45,158 nt of DNA from Akkermansia sp. (GTDB lineage Bacteria > Verrucomicrobiota > Verrucomicrobiia > Verrucomicrobiales > Akkermansiaceae). Positions 16,212 to 24,443 of the stretch are shown piece by piece. How positions within the stretch are numbered: position 1 is the first letter of the stretch; the number at the start of each line of letters is the position of its first letter. The notes below the pieces were generated by a model. It worked only from the letters and a program-made list of their open reading frames with translations. It had not been told where the DNA came from and did not search any database. Made by a program: the position numbers and the translations under genes. The stretch is from positions 1-45,158 of the forward strand of contig JAFWZG010000058.1 of assembly GCA_017517385.1 (NCBI GenBank), written 5' to 3'.

Positions 16212-16658
16212 TTAATCTTTGACGAGAGAAAACCGCAGAGAAAGTGGATAATCCTGCACTTGGATAAGTTCAACTCCATACATGGCCGCAATCTCCGGAG
16301 CGCGTGACTCTGCGTACTTTTCTCCGTAATAAATAGTCTTTACGCCATGAGCGCAAAGCGCCTGCATGCAGGATGTGCAGGGCATTGTAGTGCAGGCTAC
16401 AATGCGGGCTTCTCCGCGCTTGAAGAGGCTGCAGAGGTTAATTTCCGCATGCAGCATGAACTTCTGACGCTCCTCACGAGAATTCCAGAAGCCTTCGGGC
16501 GCAGCGAATCCGGGGTAAAGACCATTGTACGCCGTTCCAATGACGCGGTTGTCCTTATCCAGCGCGGCGGCTCCCACCTTGCGGTATGGATCTTCGGATC
16601 TCAGGGCTGCCACATGGGCCAGAGCCATGGCGTACTGAGGAATGGAGAGTCTACTCAT
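16212..16658 (-). CDS. dCMP/cytidine deaminase family protein (ComEB-like)
   Basis: This 148-residue zinc deaminase is of the deoxycytidylate deaminase type. The zinc and catalytic motifs are HAEINL (His ligand and Glu proton shuttle) and PCTSC (two Cys ligands), with the family segments DPYRKVGAAALDKDNRVIGTAYNG before them. dCMP deaminases make dUMP for thymidylate synthesis. The short spacing and extra residues such as GFWNSREERQKF fit ComEB-like proteins, but the exact substrate, dCMP or another cytidine compound, is open. It is a single-gene unit with its own promoter ending six bases before the ATG and its own terminator. Confidence 0.88.
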   Translation of the reverse strand: MSRLSIPQYAMALAHVAALRSEDPYRKVGAAALDKDNRVIGTAYNGLYPGFAAPEGFWNSREERQKFMLHAEINLCSLFKRGEARIVACTTMPCTSCMQALCAHGVKTIYYGEKYAESRAPEIAAMYGVELIQVQDYPLSLRFSLVKD

Positions 16659-16664
16659 GCGGGA

Positions 16665-16692
16665 ATGATAGCGTAAAATGGAGCATTTGCAA
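16665..16692 (-). promoter_or_regulatory. Promoter giving a leaderless deaminase mRNA
   Basis: On the minus strand TTGCAA (16687-16692), a 16-base spacer and TATCAT (16665-16670). Six bases separate the -10 box from the ATG at 16658. Confidence 0.62.
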
Positions 16693-16720
16693 GCATAATG
16701 CGCTCATTTTTCAGAGTTTT

Positions 16721-17830
16721 TTACCTTTGAGGGTAAAATTTCTTCATGAAGGCAGGGTTTCTTTCTTCGTACAGGCATTCTGCCAGCTCGTCTGCTGTGT
16801 GTATGAGTAGCTTTTCCGAGCAGCACAGGAAGGGGGAAACTTCGTTCAGCTTGCCTGATGCTGCATGGTTGGTGCAGCCGCAGGAATTTAAGCAGCGTTT
16901 TTTGAGGTTGCAGATTTTGCATTCCGGAGTGGCGCAGCCACGCTGGGCGATGATGGCATGTTGCCGCGCGCGGTTGATGCCCTCATGCACGTTTCCGAAG
17001 TTCAACTCCGTAGAATCACCATCTCCAACAAGTCGAGAGCAGGGGAAAAAGTTTCCATCTACACTCACGGCAATTTCTCGCTCGCCGATGCGGCATTGCG
17101 GTTTACAGTTTTCATGTATATGTGTGGCGATTTTATCGTCCACACAACGCAAGTTGATAGGAGTTCCATTTCGGTAAGATTGCAGCACTAGCTGGGCGAC
17201 GCCTGCGTATTGTTCGCTGAAGGTTTCAAAGTCCTCATCACTCCAGTGGCTCCAGTAGTCAATGTTCAGTGAGATAGAGCCGTTGTAATGCTCTGCAATC
17301 CATTCCACGCCTTCTCTCATATGGTGGACATTTGCCGGAGTTACTACGCAGATAAGCTGTTTTTTTAGCTTAGGGAACTTGCTGAATAGGGCTAGTGCTT
17401 TTGCTACGTCTGCATGGCTGGCGCTGCCGTCCGGATAGCATCTGAGGCTATTGTGCATGGCTGGAGAGCCGTCCAAGGAAAGGCCTATGAGGAAGTCTCT
17501 TTCTGCTAGCCATGCGAGGCGCTCTTCCGTGAGCAGGGTGCCATTTGTTGTAATGCTAAAGCGTGGTGGCAGGCAGAGCTTTGTTCCATGTTCTGTTGCG
17601 TAGGTATAGCACCATTGCAGCAGTTCCCACTCCAGCAGTGGCTCTCCGCCGAAGAAGCTGATGTCTGCCGCACATCCTGTCTGCTCAGCCTCACGGAATA
17701 CAATATCTATGGCCTTTTGAGCGGTGTCTTTGCTCATGGCGTGCTTGTATTTACGCCCGGCGTAGCAGTAGCGGCAGCGTAGCGTGCAATCGTGTGTCAG
17801 GCAGAGGGTGCAGGTGATGGTGCGAATCAT
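16721..17830 (-). CDS. Radical SAM/SPASM-domain enzyme, substrate unknown
   Basis: This 369-residue radical S-adenosylmethionine enzyme has the CxxxCxxC cluster site at Cys15, Cys19 and Cys22 (CTLRCRYC), followed by FFGGEPLLEW, a usual SAM-binding segment. Its cysteine-rich SPASM-type C-terminus has CRIGEREIAVSVDGNFFPC and CKICNLKKRCLNSCGC and should hold auxiliary Fe-S clusters. The family includes sulfatase maturases and RiPP peptide maturases. No sulfatase or precursor peptide is visible nearby. The start is the ATG downstream of the promoter at 17853-17882; a longer frame begins upstream of the -10 box. It is divergent from the ABC exporter operon. Confidence 0.9.
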   Translation of the reverse strand: MIRTITCTLCLTHDCTLRCRYCYAGRKYKHAMSKDTAQKAIDIVFREAEQTGCAADISFFGGEPLLEWELLQWCYTYATEHGTKLCLPPRFSITTNGTLLTEERLAWLAERDFLIGLSLDGSPAMHNSLRCYPDGSASHADVAKALALFSKFPKLKKQLICVVTPANVHHMREGVEWIAEHYNGSISLNIDYWSHWSDEDFETFSEQYAGVAQLVLQSYRNGTPINLRCVDDKIATHIHENCKPQCRIGEREIAVSVDGNFFPCSRLVGDGDSTELNFGNVHEGINRARQHAIIAQRGCATPECKICNLKKRCLNSCGCTNHAASGKLNEVSPFLCCSEKLLIHTADELAECLYEERNPAFMKKFYPQR

Positions 17831-17852
17831 GGCGTAAAAAAAAGGTGCAATC

Positions 17853-17882
17853 AGTCTAGCAGACGCTTGCATGTGATTGCAA
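17853..17882 (-). promoter_or_regulatory. Promoter of the radical SAM gene
   Basis: On the minus strand TTGCAA (17877-17882), an 18-base spacer and TAGACT (17853-17858). The -10 box ends 22 bases before the ATG at 17830. It decides the start, because the alternative start at 17872 lies between the two boxes. Confidence 0.62.
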
Positions 17883-17913
17883 GAAGAAAGATGGCATGCT
17901 GGGCCTTTTTTGA

Positions 17914-17942
17914 TTGATACGGGCTTCTTTGTCTGCTAGAAT
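17914..17942 (+). promoter_or_regulatory. Promoter of the ABC exporter operon
   Basis: TTGATA (17914-17919), a 17-base spacer and TAGAAT (17937-17942), close to consensus. Transcription should begin at about 17948-17950, close to the in-frame GTG at 17947 and about seven bases before the ATG at 17956. Confidence 0.7.
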
Positions 17943-17955
17943 GATGGTGTCGTAT

Positions 17956-19803
17956 ATGAGTAAGAAAGAAGAGGTCTCATTTTATTCTTTGGCACGCCCG
18001 ATTTTGCATAAGTACCTGCCTCCGTACAAGGGGCTGGTCATCGCGGGTGTGTTTGTCGGTGTGTTGGCTGCCGCGGCTTCTGGTTTTGGCCTTCCCGTGA
18101 TTGTGCAGAAAGTGTGTCCTGTGGTTTTTGGGGAAGTGCCACCGCCTGCATGGCTAGTGGATTTTCTTTCCCGCTATGTAGCGCCTGAGGATATGCTTAC
18201 GGCCACATTGGTGGGTGCGGCATGCATCATACCGATTGTTATGATGGTTCGTGGTCTTGCCACATACTTTAATGTGTATTTGCTCACCCGTGCGGGTGTG
18301 GGGCTGATGGCTGGATTGCGAACGGATTTGTTTGCACGGCTTCAGTGGTTGTCATTTTCATTCCATGACCGCAACTCACGCGGTAATTTGATGACGACGG
18401 TTATTCAGTATACCCAGAATCTGCAGCTTCAGCTTATTCAGGTGCTGAATGACCTCGTGGTTCAGCCGCTTACTCTGGTGGCCGCGTTGGCGTACTTGGT
18501 GTATGCCGCTTTAAGTAATCATGACAGCGCCGTGCTGTTGGGGAACTTGTTGATATCTTCTTTGTGCATACCGATTGTGCGATATGTGGGCAAGAGCGTG
18601 CTCAAAAAAATGCGCAAGATGCTCCTCGGTATGAGTGTTATCACGGCAAACGTGGAGGAATCTTTGGCTGCACAGCGTGAGGTGCGCGCCTTTAATCTGG
18701 AGGAGCACCGTGAGAAGGAGCTTGCGGGAAATATCACTCGCTTTAACAAAATCCTCATCAGAATTGAGGCTTGGCGTGCAGGGCTTTCCCCTGCTATTGA
18801 AATGGTGAGTGCTCTTGCCCTTGCTTATGCACTGTATCGCGGTAGTGGTGATGGGCTTACGCTGGAGGCATTTACTGCTATAGCCACCGCTTTTTACTTC
18901 TGCTATGATCCCATTAAGCGCTTGGGCGTGGTGGCGAATCAGTGTGAGATGATGAAGGTGGTTATCAATGCCATGAATGATGTGCTTCTGGCAAAGGATG
19001 AAACACCTGAGCCTGAAAATCCCCACCCCTTGCCTGTCCCCACGGCCGGTGTGGTGGATTTTGAGAACGTGTCTTTCTCGTATGATGGAGAAAAGATGGT
19101 GCTGCGCGATATCAATGTGCATGTGCCTTCCGGTGATGTGGTGGCGCTGGTGGGGCCGAGTGGCTCAGGTAAGACCACGTTCATTAATCTCATCTGCCGT
19201 TTCTATGATCCGAACGTGGGCTCTGTTAAGATTGACGGTGTGGATGTAAAGATGCTCAGCCGCGCGGAACGCACCAAGAACATCGGCCTTGTCTCCCAAT
19301 TTGCTGCATTGTTCCGTGATACGATTGAGGAGAATATTCGTGTGGGGCGCCCGGATGCTACGGATGAGGAAGTACGCCGAGTTGGAGATATTGCCTGTGT
19401 GAGTGAGTTTGCTGATATGAAGCCGGAAGGGTATAAACTCCTGCTGGCTGAGGGCGGCGGTGGCCTTTCCGGGGGACAGCGTCAGCGTGTTTCCATAGCA
19501 CGTGCTATTCTGAAAGATGCTCCCATTCTCATACTGGATGAGGCTACATCTGCGCTGGATATGCGCAGCGAAGCCGTTATTCAGAAAGCTCTGGATGATA
19601 TGGCCAGCAGCCGCACTACATTCATTATCGCACATCGTTTTAGTACTATTCGCATGGCTCGCCGTATTCTCGTGTTTGAAGAAGGGCGTATTGTGGGTGA
19701 TGGTTCTCACGAACAGTTGTATGAAAGCTGTATGCTTTACAAATCTCTCTATGATGAGCAAGTAAGACAGGCTGATAAGGAAAAGAAGGAGACTCAGGCA
19801 TGA
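17956..19803 (+). CDS. ABC exporter half-transporter (MsbA-like), first subunit
   Basis: This 615-residue fusion has an N-terminal six-helix transmembrane domain (about residues 25-320) and a C-terminal ATPase domain. The ATPase has Walker A GPSGSGKTTF, signature LSGGQRQR, Walker B ILILDEATSALD and the H-loop His in IIAHRFST, all intact. Such proteins export lipids, lipid A precursors, peptides or drugs. It overlaps the second half-transporter by four bases, which suggests a heterodimer. I use the ATG at MSKKEEV, because upstream in-frame codons fall in or next to the promoter; a leaderless GTG at 17947 (three residues longer) is possible. Confidence 0.92.
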   Translation: MSKKEEVSFYSLARPILHKYLPPYKGLVIAGVFVGVLAAAASGFGLPVIVQKVCPVVFGEVPPPAWLVDFLSRYVAPEDMLTATLVGAACIIPIVMMVRGLATYFNVYLLTRAGVGLMAGLRTDLFARLQWLSFSFHDRNSRGNLMTTVIQYTQNLQLQLIQVLNDLVVQPLTLVAALAYLVYAALSNHDSAVLLGNLLISSLCIPIVRYVGKSVLKKMRKMLLGMSVITANVEESLAAQREVRAFNLEEHREKELAGNITRFNKILIRIEAWRAGLSPAIEMVSALALAYALYRGSGDGLTLEAFTAIATAFYFCYDPIKRLGVVANQCEMMKVVINAMNDVLLAKDETPEPENPHPLPVPTAGVVDFENVSFSYDGEKMVLRDINVHVPSGDVVALVGPSGSGKTTFINLICRFYDPNVGSVKIDGVDVKMLSRAERTKNIGLVSQFAALFRDTIEENIRVGRPDATDEEVRRVGDIACVSEFADMKPEGYKLLLAEGGGGLSGGQRQRVSIARAILKDAPILILDEATSALDMRSEAVIQKALDDMASSRTTFIIAHRFSTIRMARRILVFEEGRIVGDGSHEQLYESCMLYKSLYDEQVRQADKEKKETQA

Positions 19804-21599
19804 TTAATCGTATATATAAATTCGTCAAAAGCTTTCTCTTCCCGCATCTTCACTGGTTGTTGGCTACGATTCTGACCGGTATTGTGGCCGCCGCTGCCAG
19901 TGGCATGGGTGTGCCGCTCATTGTGAAGTTCGTCTTCCCCGTGGTTTTCCACCAGACCGGCCAGACTGAGCCTGAGTTGTTGGCATTCTTCCCCCAGTTG
20001 AAGGACTTGCCACATTCCACGCTACTGCTTTGGGCATGTGCCTCACTGCCTCTGATTTTTGTACTGAGAGGTGTGGCTATGTGGATGAACACGGTGGTGG
20101 TGAACATTCTTGGCCTGCGTATTCTGGAAGACTTGCGCACAAAGGTGTTTCACCACGTGCAGCAGTTGCCTATTTCTTATCTGGAAGGCCAGCGCAAAGG
20201 TGATTTGGTGAGCAGGATTGTGGCGGATACTCAGAATGTTCAGAATGTGCTTTCACACATTGCCAATGATTTGGTGAAACAGCCTATTACCTGCCTGTGT
20301 GCACTTTTCGCATTCCTGTGGTTGCTGTTCTCTGCAGGTCGCTGGGAGATTTTTCTTGTTATGCTTTTCATTGCGGCAGCTGCGTGGCCGATTATTACCT
20401 TTGGTAAACGTATCTCTGCCAAGGCTCTTCGGGCTCAGGAAGGGCTTGGTGAGCTGAATACTGTGGTGCAGCAGAACTTGGAAACTCAGCGCGAGGTGAG
20501 AGCTTACGCCCTGGAGGAACGCCAGATTGCGGACTTTGAAGCAGCTTCCGAAGGGTATTGCAAAAATACGGTAAAGCTTGTCAAATACCAGAAGGCTATT
20601 ATTCCGATTGTGGAGACGGTGACAGCGCTTGCCCTGTCATTCTTGCTGGTGTGCGGCAGTATTTGCGGTATGGCGTTATCAGACTTCATGGCGCTGGCAG
20701 CAGCTCTCTTCTTCACTTTTGACTCCATGAAGCGCGCCGGGTTGGCATATAACCGCCTGAATGAAGCGCAGGGCGCCATGCAGCGCTTGGCTGATGTGCT
20801 GGATGAGCCGAATTCCATAGATGACCCCGCCAATCCGATACAACTTCCTGAGAGGGTAAAGGGGGATATCACCTTCCGGAATGTGACATTTGCTTATGAT
20901 GCTGGTAAGCCCGTGCTGAAAGATGTGAATGTGCATATACCGGCAGGGCAGATTGTAGGCCTAGTTGGACCGAGTGGCGCTGGTAAGACCACTTTTGCCA
21001 GCCTCCTCCCGCGTTTTTATGAAGCCACGGAGGGTGCCGTGCTTGTGGATGGGATAGACGTGAGGGACGTAACTCGTCATGACCTGCGAGAGCAGCTTTC
21101 CATCGTAGGTCAGCAGGCTTTGCTCTTCTCCGGTTCCATTCGTGATAATATCGCACTGGGGCGTAGAGGTGCCACAAATGAACAGATTCAGGCCGCGGCT
21201 GATGCTGCTCGTGTAAGCGTATTTTTGGGTACACAGTCCGCCGGGATTGACACCGAACTAGGGCAGGGGGGCTCCGGATTATCCGGTGGTCAGCGCCAGC
21301 GAGTGGCTATTGCAAGAGCTTTTGTGAAGGATGCTCCTATTTTGATATTGGATGAGGCCACGGCATCTTTGGATGCTGAAAGTGAGCGAGAGATTCAGGA
21401 GGAGCTGGATAAATTGGCCCGCGGCCGTACCACTCTCATCGTAGCGCACCGTTTCAGTACGCTTCGCAATGCACACCGCATTCTCGTGTTTGACCACGGT
21501 CGTGTGGTGGGAGACGGTACTCATGAGGAGCTGTACGCTAACTGTCCGTTGTACCATGAACTTTATAATCGCCAAGGCGCGGTGAATAACGCAGACTGA
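19800..21599 (+). CDS. ABC exporter half-transporter (MsbA-like), second subunit
   Basis: This 599-residue exporter has the same plan as its upstream partner. Transmembrane helices fill about residues 15-310, then the ATPase has Walker A GPSGAGKTTF, signature LSGGQRQR, Walker B ILILDEATASLD and IVAHRFST. Both ATP sites of a heterodimer would be catalytically complete. The ATG overlaps the upstream TGA, and an AGGAG sequence sits about ten bases before it, rare in this window. The two proteins are alike throughout, suggesting a tandem duplication. The next gene again overlaps by one base, so four genes look translationally coupled. The substrate is unknown; MsbA-like lipid export is one possibility. 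Confidence 0.93.
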   Translation: MINRIYKFVKSFLFPHLHWLLATILTGIVAAAASGMGVPLIVKFVFPVVFHQTGQTEPELLAFFPQLKDLPHSTLLLWACASLPLIFVLRGVAMWMNTVVVNILGLRILEDLRTKVFHHVQQLPISYLEGQRKGDLVSRIVADTQNVQNVLSHIANDLVKQPITCLCALFAFLWLLFSAGRWEIFLVMLFIAAAAWPIITFGKRISAKALRAQEGLGELNTVVQQNLETQREVRAYALEERQIADFEAASEGYCKNTVKLVKYQKAIIPIVETVTALALSFLLVCGSICGMALSDFMALAAALFFTFDSMKRAGLAYNRLNEAQGAMQRLADVLDEPNSIDDPANPIQLPERVKGDITFRNVTFAYDAGKPVLKDVNVHIPAGQIVGLVGPSGAGKTTFASLLPRFYEATEGAVLVDGIDVRDVTRHDLREQLSIVGQQALLFSGSIRDNIALGRRGATNEQIQAAADAARVSVFLGTQSAGIDTELGQGGSGLSGGQRQRVAIARAFVKDAPILILDEATASLDAESEREIQEELDKLARGRTTLIVAHRFSTLRNAHRILVFDHGRVVGDGTHEELYANCPLYHELYNRQGAVNNAD

Positions 21600-23617
21600 T
21601 GAAAACTGTTCAGACTGTGCTCTCTGTGGCAGAGGAAAAATCTGCTGTGCAACATCTGGGAAATCGAGCCCCGGATTTGATTCTTGCCGAGAGTGAACTC
21701 CTACTCGGTGAGCACCTCCGGAATTGTGGTTTGCGCCATGTGCGCCGCGTATCTCCCGTTGGTTCTACTGAGGCCCGTATGGTTGCTCCGCATTTTACTG
21801 CGGCTGATGCCGAGGGCACGGTGGAAGTATACGTGCTGAGTGTGGCGGGAATGGCTTCTCAAGCGGCGCTTACTTCAGAGCAGATGCGCCGCTGTGAGCG
21901 TCTTGTCGAGCCGAAGCTTCGCATATGTGTATTGCCTTGTCTTGTGCAGCACTTGCGTGGGGGGAAGGCTCGCTGTGTGGCACTGCCTCCTGTCTGCGTT
22001 CGCAAGCAGGGAAGCTGGTTGAAAGCGCCGGAGGTCATGCAGTATTTATCTCCTGCGCACCGAGAGGGTACAGCTTCAGAAATGCCATGCAGCGCTTGGC
22101 TGCTGAAAAAGCATAATCTCACGCGAGAGGTGGCTAATTATGGAATTCAGCTATTTCCTTTGGTGAAAGGCTTTGCGCACTCGGGGCATATGCCTGAAGG
22201 AATGGAGCTGAAAGCCTCTGGTGAGCAGGAACCACTGATGCTTGTGCTGACCGAGGGGAAGGTGGAGGGGCATTTGCAGCTGGCGTATGCAGACTTTTAT
22301 TCGGCTGAGAATGCCGTGAATGAACTTGTAGTGAAAGAGCTGCCGGCTGATGAGGAAGAGGACGCTTCTTCACTGCTGTTGGCCGCGGAAGATGGTACGG
22401 AATACCGGGCCCGTTGCGCAGAGCTTCTCATGTTCCCGGGGCGGATGGAGTGTGGCCTTCGTTTTCGCTGGGCTCTGAGTATGCTGTGTAATCATTACCG
22501 GCGTTTGCAGGCAGATGAAGAGTCTCCCTTTGTTGCCGCCGGTGAATTGAGCGGCAAGATTCGCCGGTTGAGCAGAAGCCGTTTCTGTGGTTTGCCGCTG
22601 TGCCACATCGTGGCAGATGCCGGTAAGCAGACGGTGAATATCTATGTGCCGCTGCATAGCGATAGCTCTCCAATGCCGTCGGTCGGGGAGACGTTCTGTG
22701 TGCGCGGTGCGTTGTATGCAGTCCCGGATAAACTGCTAGGGTATGAAAAGGATGTAGCCGAGCCTCCAGCAGTACCGGAGCCCGCAGCAGTACCGGAGCC
22801 CGCAGCAGTACCGGAGCCGAACGCGGACGCTGATATGCTCCCTCATAGCCTCGCTCTTGCTGTGGTGAATGGCGGCTTGAAGGCAGCCGGATATAAGTGT
22901 GCGGCTCCATTTAAGCCGATATTTCGCATGGGACGGCCTGAGTTTCAGGTGCGTACTCCGGAAGGTAAACGTGTGGTCGTGCTGGTGGACAGTGTGGTGA
23001 ACGGGCATTCTGACACCCGTGGGTATAGAAAATATGCCTCTACTTCATATCCTGATTTCATGGGGGCCGTTCCTCCGGAAAATGAGCCCGCCGAGCTGCT
23101 GTTCCTGACTGTTTATCTTGATGCTGTCGGAGAAGGCGCTTCGGGGTTCCGTGTAAGAGTTGAACAGAATGGGGCCGCGCAGAAGGGCCTGACGTTCTGC
23201 CGCGAGGTGACATATGCTGAGGCTTCCGGGGAGACGGAGATGACAGCTGCCCGCCTTTTCGGGGAGATGATGCATACGCAGAGCTTTTCTGATTTTCTTC
23301 AGGTACTGTGCGAGGATGTGCATTATGCATCTGAAACCGCTGGCATGCAATTACACAGTAAGATGGATTTTGTGCGTTACATGAGGTCTTGCTTTGACCA
23401 TTGGCGGCAACGGGATGAGGTGAAGAACCTGGCATTTCTGCTTTCCTCAGTGGAGCGTAACGGGGTGCGCCGTCCTTGCGCAGTGACCTGCCAGAATAAC
23501 CAGATAGTTCTCGCTACGGTTTTTGATATGAAGGAAGGGCGCGTGGCCGGAGTGACTACTTTTGCCGGGGCGGCACTTAACACGCTTAAACCTGTCCGTC
23601 TGGATGAATTGACATGA
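21599..23617 (+). CDS. Large protein of unknown function coupled to the ABC exporter
   Basis: I do not recognise this 672-residue protein. No signal peptide or transmembrane helix is evident, so it is probably cytoplasmic. Two regions (about residues 1-385 and 415-672) are joined by a Pro/Ala/Glu linker made of a six-residue repeat (PAVPEP) at about 390-406. The linker DNA is an exact 18-bp tandem repeat. The C-terminal part has beta-rich segments such as FQVRTPEGKRVVVLVD. The stop of the ABC gene and this ATG overlap (TGATG), and the stop overlaps the next gene by four bases, so it belongs to the exporter operon. Confidence 0.72.
   Translation: MKTVQTVLSVAEEKSAVQHLGNRAPDLILAESELLLGEHLRNCGLRHVRRVSPVGSTEARMVAPHFTAADAEGTVEVYVLSVAGMASQAALTSEQMRRCERLVEPKLRICVLPCLVQHLRGGKARCVALPPVCVRKQGSWLKAPEVMQYLSPAHREGTASEMPCSAWLLKKHNLTREVANYGIQLFPLVKGFAHSGHMPEGMELKASGEQEPLMLVLTEGKVEGHLQLAYADFYSAENAVNELVVKELPADEEEDASSLLLAAEDGTEYRARCAELLMFPGRMECGLRFRWALSMLCNHYRRLQADEESPFVAAGELSGKIRRLSRSRFCGLPLCHIVADAGKQTVNIYVPLHSDSSPMPSVGETFCVRGALYAVPDKLLGYEKDVAEPPAVPEPAAVPEPAAVPEPNADADMLPHSLALAVVNGGLKAAGYKCAAPFKPIFRMGRPEFQVRTPEGKRVVVLVDSVVNGHSDTRGYRKYASTSYPDFMGAVPPENEPAELLFLTVYLDAVGEGASGFRVRVEQNGAAQKGLTFCREVTYAEASGETEMTAARLFGEMMHTQSFSDFLQVLCEDVHYASETAGMQLHSKMDFVRYMRSCFDHWRQRDEVKNLAFLLSSVERNGVRRPCAVTCQNNQIVLATVFDMKEGRVAGVTTFAGAALNTLKPVRLDELT
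22763..22816 (+). repeat. 18-bp coding tandem repeat, three units
   Basis: Three consecutive 18-bp units lie at 22763, 22781 and 22799. The last two are identical and the first differs at two positions. The repeat stays in frame and encodes the flexible PAVPEP linker, so copy number could vary by slippage without breaking the frame. Confidence 0.9.
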
Positions 23618-24438
23618 AAATACCACCTTTTTGGGTTAAAGAACGCCGTGAAATAGCCGGCCGAACCTTTCGCTTGCACGGGCTTTCCTATGAATCTCAG
23701 GAGGAGGCGCGCCGGCGTTTGGATGAGAAGGCTGTTTTATGGCAGTCTATGTTGGCTGCTCCTCTGGGTGCTGACTTGCAGATGGTGAGTGAGCTTCGCC
23801 AAGAGTTGAGAAGGCTGGATGAATGTAATCTCCCCTATAGTGCCGCTATTCTGGAACCTATAGAACAGCAGCTTGATGAAGAGAATATCATCACTCGAAA
23901 TCGGTATGGCTGTTTAGTGTTGAACTCTGAACGTGTGTGCTTTGCTGATGTGGATAGATTCAGCCATGGTATCTGGGCTTCACTTTTCGGCAGCCGTGAG
24001 AAGGATGAGCAAAAGCTCATAAAGGCCATTGGTAAGCTTTGCCGTGAGTCGGCTTCTCTCTCCGCCCGCCTGTATCGTACGGCACATGGCTGGCGAGTGA
24101 TGTTGAAGGAGCCCTCCCTTACTTTGCTTTCAGCGCGGGAGGCTTACTTGTTTAAAGCCTTGCATGCAGATTCTCTGTATGTAAAGCTGTGCGCTACACA
24201 GTGCTGCTGGCGAGCACGCCTTTCGCCTAAGCCCTTTCACCGGGGATTGAAGCGCTTCCCGTCCATGCTGGATTCTCAGCAGCGGGCTGCTGAGTGGGTG
24301 GCGGCATATGAGCGGGCTGTCGCCGGGATGGGCGTTTGCCGATTGGTGGAAACATTCGGCCCCGTGATGGATGACCCCGTGGTGGCTTTGCATGATGAAG
24401 CCACTCGTGCACTGACCCCGGAGCTTGAGTTGGCTTGA
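23614..24438 (+). CDS. Conserved protein of unknown function, last gene of the exporter operon
   Basis: This 274-residue cytoplasmic protein is unrecognised with confidence. It has a helical N-terminus rich in Arg and Glu. A hydrophobic strand follows with a DxD pair (CFADVDRF, about residues 108-115), then RTAHGWRVML and later DSLYVKLCATQCCWRARLSPKPF. A DxD on a strand followed by an exposed basic GxR segment recalls the archaeo-eukaryotic primase fold, but the third motif is not clear, so this is only a hint. The ATG overlaps the upstream TGA. The stop lies six bases from that of convergent dus, with no terminator between. Confidence 0.7.
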   Translation: MKIPPFWVKERREIAGRTFRLHGLSYESQEEARRRLDEKAVLWQSMLAAPLGADLQMVSELRQELRRLDECNLPYSAAILEPIEQQLDEENIITRNRYGCLVLNSERVCFADVDRFSHGIWASLFGSREKDEQKLIKAIGKLCRESASLSARLYRTAHGWRVMLKEPSLTLLSAREAYLFKALHADSLYVKLCATQCCWRARLSPKPFHRGLKRFPSMLDSQQRAAEWVAAYERAVAGMGVCRLVETFGPVMDDPVVALHDEATRALTPELELA

Positions 24439-24443
24439 GCCGC

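Noticed and set aside
17831..17955. Possible small precursor peptide between the radical SAM and ABC genes
   Set aside because: The stretch is filled by two divergent promoters and contains no open frame with a plausible leader and core.
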